Assembly: GCF_000372725.1 (NCBI RefSeq)
Contig: NW_005201154.1
Span: forward strand, 272,388 to 336,387
Source of the DNA: Emiliania huxleyi CCMP1516
Lineage: Eukaryota > Haptophyta > Isochrysidales > Noelaerhabdaceae
Direction of reading: 5' to 3'
Length of the DNA: 64,000 nt
The notes below the pieces were generated by a model that ran no database searches, was not told the DNA's origin, and saw only the letters and a list, made by a program, of their open reading frames with translations. This document shows, in pieces, positions 29,820 through 39,538 of this stretch. Within the stretch, counting starts at the first letter, position 1, and every line of letters begins with the position of its first letter. A program made the position numbers and the translations under genes.

Positions 29820-30960
29820 TCACGAGCCGCCGCCCCCCCTTCCCACGTCCGCCCCCCGCACGGCCGCCGCGATCGCCTCGTCGAGCGCCTCCTCGGACGC
29901 GGGCGTCGCGAGCTTTGAGGCCAGCTTCGCATCGCCGCCGCGCACCACGTGCACGGCCACCTCGCCCCCGCGCGCAACCGCCGCCTCGCTCGCCGCCCGC
30001 ACCGCACCGAGGTCGCAGTGCGGGTCCGCGTCGCCTACGGCTCCGCGGGAGCACGGCCTGACGCCCCTCGGTCCTTCAAGCAGGGCCGCGGGTGCGGGAC
30101 GTCCGAGCTGCCGCATACGAGCAGGAGAGGGGGCGACTTGCCGCCCAGCGCGCGGATCGGAGCGTCGCGGACCTGCTACAACGCAGTTCGTGATCGAGGT
30201 GTGTGTTCCATTCCTAGTCACGAATCAATCGGGCGGGTTCGCGGACCTCGTATGCCCCGCCGCCCGCCGCCCGCCGCAGCAGCGGGTAGCCGAGCGCCAC
30301 AACGCCGCAGATCGCCCGCCGAACGTGCGGAGGCAACACGTCTGCAGCAGCGTCTGCAGCGGCGTCTGCAGCGGCGTCTGCAGCGGCGTCTGCGGCGTCT
30401 GCAGCGGCGTCTGCAGCAGCGTCCGAGGGACAAGGCAGTTGCCGCGGCTCCGCGCCCGCGCGCCCCTCCCCGCCTGCGCCCGTCTCTCCTTCCGCCAGCA
30501 GCCCGGTCACCAAGTGAAGCGCCACCCGCGCCCCCAGCCCAGCTCCAACAAGCACAACGCGCTGGTGGCCTGCGGCGACGGCGGCGGCCGCCTCGGCGGC
30601 GTACGCCTCGACGAGGCGGGCAAAGTCGGTCGACGGCCGCGGGAAGTCGAAGGCGAGGACCGCGTCGCACCACGGTGCGAGCCGCTCCCGCCAGGCTCGC
30701 ATCGACGCGTGAGAGGACGAGCCGCCCGCGCCGTGCGCGAGGACGACTGCGGTCCCGACGGTCGCCTCGCGCGGCTGGTCGGTCTCCACCTCCTCGCGCT
30801 CAAAGGCGGAGCGGGTCGGCTGCTGCGCCTTGAGCGCGGCGACGCGCTTCCGGCTCTTGTCACGCGCCTTCTCCACGCGCATGCTCTTGCCGGCCCGCTT
30901 CTTTGCCTTCTTCGGGCCGCCGGTCCGGTTCTTATTGCCGCCGCGCCGGTCCTTGGACAT
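29820..30960 (-). CDS. KANL3/Tex30-like alpha/beta hydrolase
   Basis: Exons 30247-30960, 30115-30172, 29820-30034, about 328 residues from ATG 30960. A very basic N-terminus (KNRTGGPKKAKKRAGK) precedes VVLAHGAGGSSSHASM, the oxyanion-region motif of this family. Then come VLAFDFPRPS, RVVLVGAGLGARVALHL, where the nucleophile elbow reads G-x-G-x-G (no Ser), and ICGVVALGYPLL. After two introns the core ends PPLLLVC|DADPHCDLGAV and HVVRGGDAKL. The missing nucleophile Ser suggests a non-catalytic scaffold. A GCAGCGTCTGCAGCGGC tract encodes an Ala/Asp run. Donors: GT at 30246 and GC at 30114. Both introns start with copies of the next exon. Confidence 0.65.
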
Positions 30961-31169
30961 GACGCTGGGAGAGGCTGGAGGAGCCAGAGGCCGCTGCGAG
31001 GCTGGGGTGGTGTGGGCGCAAGTGGCGCGAGCAGCGGGAGCGAGCCAGCTGGCTCGCTGTGGTGGAGCGTGGAGCGTGGGGGGGCACGTAATTCTTTTTG
31101 TTAGCGCGCCAGTGTGGCGAACAGGCACGCGCGGTAACACAGAGGCTTGCACCCTTTTCGCCCTTCTCA

Positions 31170-32592
31170 TCACTGCCCCGGCGCCCACTCCTCGACCTTC
31201 TTGGGCACCAACTGGTTCGACAGGTCCTCCCCATGGCCTAGGCAGCCGTGGGCGCCCTGACCCCACGAAAGGACGGCGCCGCTGGCGGTGACGGCGAGGC
31301 TGTGCATGGCCTCAGCCGAGACAGCGACGACGCACTGACCAGCGAAGGCCTCGATCTTCTTGGGCAGCGGTTGCTCCTGCGCGTCGCCGTGGCCCAGCTT
31401 GCCATAGGCTCCATTGCCCCAGCTCAGGACGGTGCCGTCGGCGGTGAGGGCGAGGTTGTGGCCGGCTCCAGCAGACACAGCGATGACGCGCCGCCCAGCC
31501 AAGGCCTCGACCTTCTTCGGCAGCAGCTGGTTCTGCCCGTCGCCGTGGCCCAACCGGCCGTCGCCTCCCAAGCCCCAGCTCCAGACGGCGCCGTCGGCGG
31601 CGACGGCGAGGCTGTGGAATCCTCCAGCCAACACGGCGACGACGCGCTGCCCCCCCAACGCCTCGACCTTCTTCGGCAGCAGCTGGGACTGCCCGTCGCC
31701 GTGGCCCAGCCGGCCAAAGTATCCATCGCCCCAACTCCAGACGCTGCCGTCGGCGGCGAGGGCGAGGCTGTGGTACGCTCCAGCCGACACAGCGACGACA
31801 CGCTGCCCGGCGAAGGCCTCAACCTTCTTTGGCAGCAGCTGGTCCTGCGCGTCGCCGTGGCCCAATCGGCCATCACCTCCATAGCCCCAGCTCCAGACGG
31901 CGCCGCTGCTGGTGAGGGCGAGGCTGTGGTGGAGTCCAGCCGACACAGCGACGACGCGCCGGCCCGCCAAGGCCTCCATCTTCTTCGGCTGCAGCTGGAT
32001 CCCCCCGTCGCCGTGGCCCAACTGTCCCCCACCTCCACCGCCCCAGCTCCAGACGGCGCCGTCGGCGGTGATTGCGAGGTTGTGGCAGTCTCCAGCCGAC
32101 ACGCTCACGGCACGCTCGTCGCCCAGCGTAGAGGAGAGGCGGGTCGGTGTGTTGAGCCCCGTCACGCCCTCGCCGTGGCCGAGTAGCCCTGGGCTGAACC
32201 ACGGCGCAGAGCCGCACGACGAGAGCCGCCCCTCGCCGTCAATGAAGACGCTGTGCTGTCGGCCGCTGCCCTCGCCGGCAGGTTGGACTCGCGCAGCAGC
32301 GCAGAATAGCACAGCCACCGCACGGCGCAGCTCTCGTCCTCTGGCTGCGCTGGCAGCTCGAAGCCGCGCTCTTGCGCCCACAAGCGGATGCCCTGCTCCG
32401 CGCGAGCGAGTGAAAGAGCAGCGAGACGGCCGCGGCGCGAGCGATGTCGACGGGGCTGTCGCAGCGAGAGAGGGCGCGCTCGAGGAGCTCCCTGGGGAGG
32501 TCGAGGAGGCGGGCGGGCGGCGGCGCGTCTGGCGAGGGAGCGGCGGCGGCGGCGGAGGCGAGGGTGCGCGAGCGGCGGCGCGGCGGGGTGGA
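31170..32592 (-). CDS. F-box/RCC1-repeat protein, copy 1, with frame breaks
   Basis: The N-terminus from ATG 32592 (MSTPPRRRSRTLAS, then LLDLPRELLERALSRCDSP, an F-box) and the RCC1 part (31170 to about 32270) are in different frames. Compared with the intact 37495 copy there is a 2-bp CG insertion near 32400 and a 4-bp deletion near 32265. The RCC1 part is open and clean, with seven blades of the type GAVWSWGYGGDGRLGHGDAQ + LLPKKVEAFAGQRVVAVSAG. RCC1 propellers and F-boxes together suggest an ubiquitin-ligase adaptor. With two frameshifts this is either a decaying copy or relies on unrecognised splicing. Its upstream flank holds two copies of the repeated upstream motif. Confidence 0.6.
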
Positions 32593-32621
32593 CATCGCGA
32601 AGAAAAGAATTTTCAAGCCTC

Positions 32622-32672
32622 TCTCGCACGACACTGGGCACGGGACTGGCGCGCACTGGCACTAACACAGGT
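32622..32672 (-). promoter_or_regulatory. Repeated upstream motif (copy next to F-box/RCC1 start)
   Basis: Minus strand: TGCCAGTGCGCGCCAGTCCC, GTGCCCAGTGTCGTGCGAGA, GAGGCTTG, ending about 30 bp before ATG 32592. Related blocks precede the starts at 17919 and 23875 in the same sense. A second, partial copy lies at 32962-32992. Confidence 0.45.
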
Positions 32673-33265
32673 ACACCACGGGAGCCGCCTAAACGACTCC
32701 TGCGAGGACGGCGAGGCACTTAGCTCCGTGCACTCGACCGCCCCCGCCACAGGCAAGCTCATTCACAATCTGCTCTGCGATTGCCGTGTGAAGAACGACT
32801 GAGATACGCTGCTTCTGCAGCCCCAGCCAGCGCTTGGTGGCCAAGTCACCTCATCGAGGTGCTGGGCCCGCGTCAGCTTGTTCTGCAGCACGTTCGCCGC
32901 CATCCAGAGGATCTCGCCAACCAACCCCCTTCCCGAACCCACCGAAAAACAATTCAGCAATTTCTCGCACGACGCTAGGCACGGGACTGGCGCGAGGAAA
33001 AGTAAATTACGCGCTAGGCTAGACATCGTATGGCGGATAAAAAACGCGTACGCGCGAGAAATGGGTATCAGGCGGTACGTCGCTGGCTTTGCGGGGCTGC
33101 AAATAGAAATTTATAATAGACACCCGCTCGGTGCAGCCCCTGCCAAGAATCCAGCCCGGCAGCCCGAGGCGAGAGATATGCTGGCCGAGAGCCGAACGCC
33201 GATGTACAATCTCGCGCTCTCTCTGCGCGAGCGTGAGCTCTTCGGTGCAACCTTGATCAACCGGC
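32673..33265. other. Intergenic interval
   Basis: No gene seen. It contains the partial upstream motif at 32962-32992. Confidence 0.55.
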
Positions 33266-35846
33266 TTACCGGCGGCCGGTGTGGAAGAAGTGAAGCACCA
33301 GGGCGAAGCAGGCTTGGAAGAAGAGGCCAAAGCCAATGAGGGCGCCGAGGTCGCGACCGACGTCCACCTTGTCGAAGGAGTAGAACTTGAGCAGCTCGTG
33401 CCCGGAGGCAAAGGGCGCGCTGTCGTCGAACTCCTTGATCGGCTCGAACTCGTTGTACATGAAGACGCGGTACGAGTACGAGTGGAAGCCGATGTGGTAC
33501 ACCCAAATGAACCAGGGCGGGATGTCGTCCTTGACCTAGCAGGAGTCGATAGCAACCCCAGTTCCAAAGATCGCCCCCCCCCACACACACACACGCCCGA
33601 GCGACTAGCACAAGCGACGTGACCTTGAAGGCGCCCTCGCACAGCATGAAGAAGCCATAGACGCCCGCGCCGAGAGCGATGCCGATGATGTAATGCGGCA
33701 CCAGCGCGCCTATGTGTGTTGGTGCCGAGGTAACAGGCAGCACCGCCCGGCGTCAACAGAGCAGGCAAACAGAAGCCGCGCGCCAACGAGGCACATGAAC
33801 CCCTCGGCGGCGACGAGCGAGCAGAAGAGCGCGGCGAAGAAGGTGCCGAAGCCGTTCAAGCCGGCCAGCGGCACCACGCACGCCGTCGACAGGATCGAGA
33901 TGAGGGCGAGGCCGGGCAGCGAGCAGAGGAAGTTGGCCGAGACCCAAGAGACGACGCCGTAGGCGCCGTTGGATCGCTCGCGAAGGAACGAGGAGCGCTC
34001 CATCATGAAGAAGGGGAGGACGGCGACCGACATGAAGACGAGAAAGGCGGCGATGTAGAAGAGCATCGAGGTGCGCGAGTTGATGGACGAGTAGTCGTAC
34101 TCGTCGCCTAATCTCGGGGTCGTCTCGGGTCGTCTCGAGTCATCTCGAGTTGAGACGGCGCGCAGTCGTGCTCGTCGCCGAGGCCGATGTACATCAGGCC
34201 GATCATCAAGCAGAGCATGACGTACATGACGAGCCGCACCCAGTAGATGCCTATTGCACGAAATCAGTACGAGTGAACGGAAAGTCGATGAGTGACGACG
34301 AGTCGCGCCCGGCAGTGCCCGGATTCTTGGCGTTGTTGAGGCTGAAGCGGTGGCAGAGCGTCAAGAAGGAGCTGAGCGGGGACACCTGTTAGCACTCACT
34401 TGACGAGTCATGACCGCTAATGACGCCACGAAGGAGCTGAGCGAGGGCACCTTCGAGCTGCCGGCCGGCGCCTTCTTGCTGCCTGCCATCGCCTCGGCGA
34501 CCTATTCACAGCTTGAGGTGTGAAGAGGCGCTGTTCACAGTCTTGCTGCTTGCCATCGCCTCGGCGACCTTCGCGACGACCGTGGCGCGCTCTGCGCTGT
34601 CGCCGTACTTGAGCACGAGCGCCGCGTCGTAGCGCTCGGGGAAGTCCGAGTTGACCTGTTCACAGCTCGAGGTGTGAAGAGACGCTCTTCACAGTCTGAA
34701 GTTCACGGGGAAGTCCGAGTTGACCAGCTGGAGCATGAAGTCGGCCGGGTTGTACATCGGCGGACACGCGTGGCCGTGAGCGGCAAGGTAGGAGGGGATC
34801 TCGGCGGCCTTGCCGTAGAAGACGGTGTGGCCGCCTGCGGGAAGGTTCCGAGAAGGCTCCCCGCGAGTCTCCGTGTGAAGATGCCTTGCCACAGAGCGTG
34901 GCCGCCTAATCACACAATTCAAGCCGCTCCGTCATTGATTGGCGGTCTCTCCTCGCCGCCGAAGGGCGGTGTGGCCGCCCGAGAGCAGCAGGACGTTGTC
35001 AAAGAGGGCCCAGAGCTCGCTGCTCGGCTGGTGGATGGTGAGCGCAATGGCGTGCCCGGCGCGCGCCATCGCCTTGAGCCGCTGCATCACGCCAAAGGCG
35101 GAGGCCGAGTCGAGGCCTGACGTGGGCTCGTCGAGGAGGAGGATGGCGGGCCGCTTGACCAGCTCCACCGCCAGCGAGAGGCGGCGCCTGTGGGACGTCT
35201 CGGAAGTGTCGTGGACGTGTCCTGGACATGACCAGCTCCACCAGCGAGCCACGGCGCCGCTGCCCCCCGCTCAGTCCCTTGCGGAAGATGTCGCCGACGA
35301 TGGTGTCGCGGCACGACTCGAGGCCGACGAGCCTCAGCGTCTCCTCCTCGAGTGCGCGCGTCTCCTCGGCGCTGGCGCCGTAGCCTGCGCAATGGGGGTG
35401 GTGGTGAGCTCTGGATGAGCGTGGCGACAGGGACGCGGCATTTGAGCTGGGAGCGCGCCGTGGTAGAAGCGGACGGCGAATCGCAGCGACTCTGCAACGG
35501 TGAATACGCCGAGGAGCGAGTCCTCTTGACCAACGTAAGAGAGCACGCGGCTGCGCTGTGCGAACGAGACTTGCGTGTGGCCGTTGAAGGAGACGGTGCC
35601 GCTGAGCTTGTGCGATCTGGTCCGGCCAGACACCGCATCGAGCAGAGTAGTCTTGCCACAACCCGAGGGTCCCATCACGGCGAGCATGTCGCCCGAGCTG
35701 AGCATGCCGTCTGTCGGCTGGAGCACGGTCTTGCCCTTTACCGTCACGCTGAGGCTGGACCACTCGACGCTGGTGGCACTCGCGATCGTGCTGCTGGTGC
35801 GTTCGAGCGGGCGAACGCCGGCCTCGGGGTCCATTTCCATCGCCAT
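33266..35846 (-). CDS. ABCG (white/brown) half-transporter
   Basis: Eleven exons: 35459-35846, 35261-35384, 34979-35187, 34725-34834, 34569-34655, 34451-34501, 34319-34385, 34179-34250, 33784-34107, 33624-33709, 33266-33535, about 595 residues. The nucleotide-binding domain comes first: Walker [18 protein letters not shown]-loop [11 protein letters not shown], signature [15 protein letters not shown], Walker [16 protein letters not shown], and [13 protein letters not shown]. The membrane domain follows ([59 protein letters not shown]). NBD-TMD order and length fit ABCG. It must dimerise, and the substrate is unknown. Ten introns of 64-144 bp have four GT and six GC donors. Two carry the 39-bp introner-like element, and every intron starts with a copy of the next exon. 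Confidence 0.88.
34108..34155. repeat. 10-bp minisatellite in ABCG intron
   Basis: GGTCGTCTCG units between copies GCGACGAGCACGACT and GCGACGAGTACGACT (gene strand). Confidence 0.85.
34502..34540 (-). mobile_element. Introner-like element, reference copy 1
   Basis: 39 bp, gene strand CTGTGAACAGCGCCTCTTCA...CTGTGAATAG. The final AG is the acceptor of the 34502-34568 intron. It is flanked by 28-bp copies with one mismatch (34474-34501 and 34541-34568). Confidence 0.85.
34656..34694 (-). mobile_element. Introner-like element, reference copy 2
   Basis: 39 bp, gene strand CTGTGAAGAGCGTCTCTTCA...CTGTGAACAG. The final AG is the acceptor of the 34656-34724 intron. It is flanked by exact 19-bp copies (CGGGGAAGTCCGAGTTGAC on the plus strand). 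Position for position it is about 85% identical to copy 1. Confidence 0.85.
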
Positions 35847-36121
35847 GAGCCGTCCTGCACCTTGGGGTTGGTCAGGAGAGAGACGCCGCCCTACCTTGTC
35901 TTTGGTCAGCAGAGAGTCGCTGCGAAAGCAAGCAGATGTCACGGCGCTGCGTTTCTTTTTTGATGTGGTTTGGGTTCTCCTCCTCTGGTCGCTTCCGAGG
36001 ATTCTTGCCACCGGGTTGGGCTACAAAGAGCCGCCGCGAAAGCAAGCAGATGTGTCCAGACGCGTTTCTTTTTATGCGCGTTGCATAACACGTGCCTCCA
36101 ACCTGTTCGTACTCTTAGGTC

Positions 36122-36182
36122 CATAAATAAATAAATAAAACGGGCACGCCAAACGAGGGTGGGAGAAGGACAGGGTCCCCAC
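36122..36182 (-). mobile_element. Retroelement 3' tail, (TTTA)n-ended, inverted copy
   Basis: Minus strand: CCTGTCCTTCTCCCACCCTC...GTTTTATTTATTTATTTATG. Same body as 4255-4316. Confidence 0.7.
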
Positions 36183-36239
36183 CTGCACGAGCAGGATCTT
36201 GTAAGGACGATCAGGGACACAGGGGAACAAAACAAATCT

Positions 36240-36300
36240 CTCTCTTGAGCACTTGAGCACTGGATAGGGCCGATTCCGCGTGGTACGGGACCCCTCGATC
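36240..36300. repeat. Interspersed repeat R4
   Basis: TTGAGCACTTGAGCACTG, GATTCCGCGTGGTACGGGAC; second copy at 54243-54300. Confidence 0.85.
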
Positions 36301-36767
36301 GTCTCGCCCTCCCTCACTGGTGTGTTCATTGGGGGGGGTCATAACAAACACGGTACAGGATCGAGGTGCACGCCGCCGAAGCAGTGTCGTCCCCCCTCTC
36401 CCCGACGGCGATGGCGGTGTGACCGATCGAGCTACAAGAGGAGCTTGTTCAGCAGGATCCGGGGTAGTCAGATGCACTACCTCACTGGGCCTGAGATCAT
36501 CGTACGACGCCTCCCATCACCGTCTCGGGTTTGTGTGGAGTCGAACCACTCCGGGGTGGGCAGGCCCACCAATTTTCGTTTCGTATCTTCCCTGCACCTG
36601 CAGGAGAGGGCGAGAGAGGGATGAGTGGAGCTGGGACGGAGGGGAGAGGAGGAAAGGAGGGGGGGGGGGGCTCAGCCGTGCAAAAAGCATCAATTAACAA
36701 TAGTAAGGAAGACATATTGCCCGGCCGTTCATGAAGTCCGTCTCGATTTTGGTTTTTTCCCCACAGA

Positions 36768-36900
36768 CCACTCGGGCAACTTTTACGAGAGGCAAAGCTT
36801 TACTTGACCACTCGACCACTCGGGCAACTTTTACGAAAGGCAAAGTTTTACTTGACCACTCGGGCAGATTCGATTGCATTTTACCACTCGGGCAAACTCG
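36768..36900. repeat. Tandem array, unit about 50-58 bp
   Basis: Repeats of GACCACTCGGGCAACTTTTA followed by CGA[G/A]AGGCAAAG[C/T]TTTAC, degenerating to the right. Confidence 0.85.
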
Positions 36901-37494
36901 ATGAAACGGACGGAAAAGCGCGTTTGCGACGGCTCGCCGGAGAGCATGCATGGAGCGGCCGGTGCGCCGCCGCAGCGCACCGATGGAGCCTGCGTCGCGG
37001 TTCAATCCACTGACGCCGCAGCACCGCGACACATTCTCCAAGCACGGCCTCTGGCATTGTGATTGCACAGAGAGCGAGCAATAGGCGCCAAAAGCACAGA
37101 TCTGTGTGCAGTGGCTCTCCATGTCGGTCGCGCCCAGCGAGAGGACAACCACGGGCCTCGGATGCTCGCCCGGACGCGAGCCCACCGTGCGAGTTGCGGA
37201 CCCGGAGGCGGCCGGCCCAGCTCACCCCCAGAGAGGCATGCCCAGGGTCAGGCAAAAAAGGGGGGGTGTTTTCCGTCCGTCCAATCTAGCTCATCTCTCT
37301 CTCACAGGGGAACGGGAGCGGGTGGGAGCGCATCGCGACACGGAGGGGGGCTGGGCAGGGTTCACCCACACGACAGGGTCCCAGGGATTCCCCTCTCGTA
37401 TAGGACAGGTTGCACCCGGCCACGGGGGCAGGCGCGGGCCTCCTACTGGGTAGGTCCTCAGCAATGTAGGGGCAGGCGTTTTTCTTTTCTCGCG

Positions 37495-38904
37495 ATGTCC
37501 ACCCCGCCGCGCCGCCGCTCGCGCCGCCTCGCCTCCGCCGCCACCGCCGCTCCCTCGCCACGCACGCCGCCGCCCGCCCGCCTCCTCGACCTCCCCAGGG
37601 AGCTCCTCGAGCGCGCCCTCTCTCGCTGCGACCCCGCCGACATCGCTCGCGCCGCGGCCGTCTCGCTCCTCTTTCACTCGCTCGCGGAGCAGGGCATCCG
37701 CTTGTGGGCGCAAGAGCGCGGCTTCGAGCTGCCGGCGCAGCCAGAGAGTGAGAGCTGCGCTGTGCGGTGGCTGTGCTATTCGGCGCTGCTGTGCGAGTCC
37801 AACCCGCCTGCGAGGGCGGCAGCAGGAAAGCAGCACAGCGTCTTCATTGACGGCGAGGGGCGGCTCTCATTGTGCGGCAGTGAGGCAGGCTTTCCAGGGC
37901 TACTCGGTCACGGCGAGGGCGTGACGCGGCTCAACAAGCCGACCCGCCTCCCATCGCTGGGTGAGCGTGTCGTGAGCGTGTCGGCTGGTGTCGGCCATAG
38001 CCTCGCCCTGACCGCCGACGGCGCTGTCTGGAGCTGGGGCCATGGAGCCTGGGGCCAGCTGGGCCACGGTGACGCGCAGGAGCAGTGGCAGCCCAAGAAG
38101 CTCGAGGCCTTTGCTGGACAGCGCGTCGTCGCTTTGTCGGCTGGAGTTGGCCACAGCCTCGCCATCACCGCCGACGGGGCTGTCTGGAGCTGGGGCGTTG
38201 GAGACTTTGGCAACTTGGGCCACGGCGACGAGCAGCGGCAGCTGCTGCCAACGAAGGTCGAGTTCTTGGCGGGGCGGTCCGTCGTTGCCGTGTCTGCTGG
38301 ATCCCGCCACAGCCTCGCCCTCACCGCCGACGGCGCCGTCTGGAGCTGGGGCTGGGGATGGGAAGGCAAGCTGGGCCACGGCGACGAGCAGGACCAGCTG
38401 CTGCCCAAGAAGGTCGAGGCCTTGACTGACCAGCGCGTCATCACCGTGGCGGCTGGAGGGGCTCACAGCCTCGCCATCACTGCCGACGGCAGCGTCTGGA
38501 GCTGGGGCAGTGGAGCCTTCGGCCAGTTGGGCCACGGCGACCGGTAGAGCCAGCCGCTGCCCGAGAAGGTCGAGGCCTTGGCTGGCCAGCGCGTCGTCGC
38601 TGTGTCGGCTGGAATTGCCCACAGCCTCGCCATCACCGCCGACGAGGCCGTCTGGAGCTGGGGCGGTGGAGGCTTAGGCAAGCTGGGCCACGGCGACACG
38701 CAGTACCAGCCGCTGCCCAAGAAGGTCGAGGGCTTTCCTGGCCATCACATCGTCGCTGTCTCGGCGGGAGTCTACCACAGCCTCGCCCTCACCGCCGACG
38801 GCGCTGTCTGGAGCTGGGGCGGTGGAGCCTCCGGCAGTCTGGGCCACGGCGAGGACCTGTCGAACCAGCTGCTGCCCAAGAAGGTCGAGGAGCAGGGAGG
38901 GTGA
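37495..38904 (+). CDS. F-box/RCC1-repeat protein, copy 2, with one in-frame TAG
   Basis: ATG 37495 follows the family leader TTTTCTTTTCTCGCG. An F-box (ARLLDLPRELLERALSRC) precedes a conserved linker (RLWAQERGFELPAQPESE) and RCC1 blades (GAVWSWGHGAWGQLGHGDAQ and others). Frame is intact to 38544, where GGC GAC CGG TAG replaces the GGC GAC ... CAG of sister blades. After it the frame runs on for two and a half more blades to 38904. Read as a single C-to-T nonsense mutation, it gives a 350-residue truncated product or a young pseudogene. Otherwise about 469 residues. Probable function: substrate adaptor of an SCF-type ubiquitin ligase. Confidence 0.7.
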
Positions 38905-38984
38905 GCGCGAAGGCCCAAGGTATGAGTTCTGACGTGTTATGAGTCGTCTCGGTCCTTTTGATCAACAAAACACGGTCGGGAGAA

Positions 38985-39150
38985 TAGGGAGAGGGGTGTT
39001 GTGTTCTCTAAGCCCCTAAAAAGGCCCTATAGACGCGTGGCCGTGGGCGTGTGAGCTGTTGAGGCTTTGAGCGAGCTCGGAAGCGAGCATAAGTATTACT
39101 CTAGCTGGAGCTTTGCATATGTCGATTGAGCCATCTCGAGGATGGGGCGC
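38985..39150 (+). repeat. Interspersed repeat R3, diverged copy
   Basis: GAGAGGGGTGTTG...GTTCTCTAAGCCCCTA, GAGCTCGGAAGCGAGC, GGAGCTTTGCA, CTCGAGGATGGGGCG, with two insertions relative to 27686-27795. Confidence 0.8.
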
Positions 39151-39538
39151 GCGGGTTCACCCCCTGTAGACCACCCAGCTGGTCGTGACTTCCCACGAAT
39201 AGCCAGCTCCACGGCCAATGTTTACCGCCATATCGAGAGCAAGGCCGGGCCTACTTGATATGAGATCAGCAAACTTATGTTTTGCAGCGAAGGAAGGAGA
39301 ACGACATAGGCAGAGCGACAGGGAGAGAGAAGAGAGAGAGAACGTACGTACAGGAACGCCTGGGATTGGAGGATCCGCAGCGGATCCCAATCGATCGCAA
39401 CGAGTTTCTGCCTTGCGGCTGCGACGTGCGTGCTTGCGTCCCAGAGTGCCCTCGCGCAGAACCAACGCATCTCCCACAACGCATCAGCACGTGCTCGAGT
39501 CCCTACGAATATCGAGTCGGTCGCCCATTTGCCGCGGC

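Larger units (their letters stand above)
35847..37494. other. Repeat-rich interval between divergent genes
   Basis: Direct repeat GCGAAAGCAAGCAGATGT (35918 and 36027), a retroelement tail (36122-36182), repeat R4 (36240-36300) and a tandem array (36768-36900). No gene supported. Confidence 0.55.

Noticed and set aside
38545-38547. Reading TAG as a recoded Gln codon
   Set aside because: Other genes here end in TAG with normal family C-termini, so the standard code applies.
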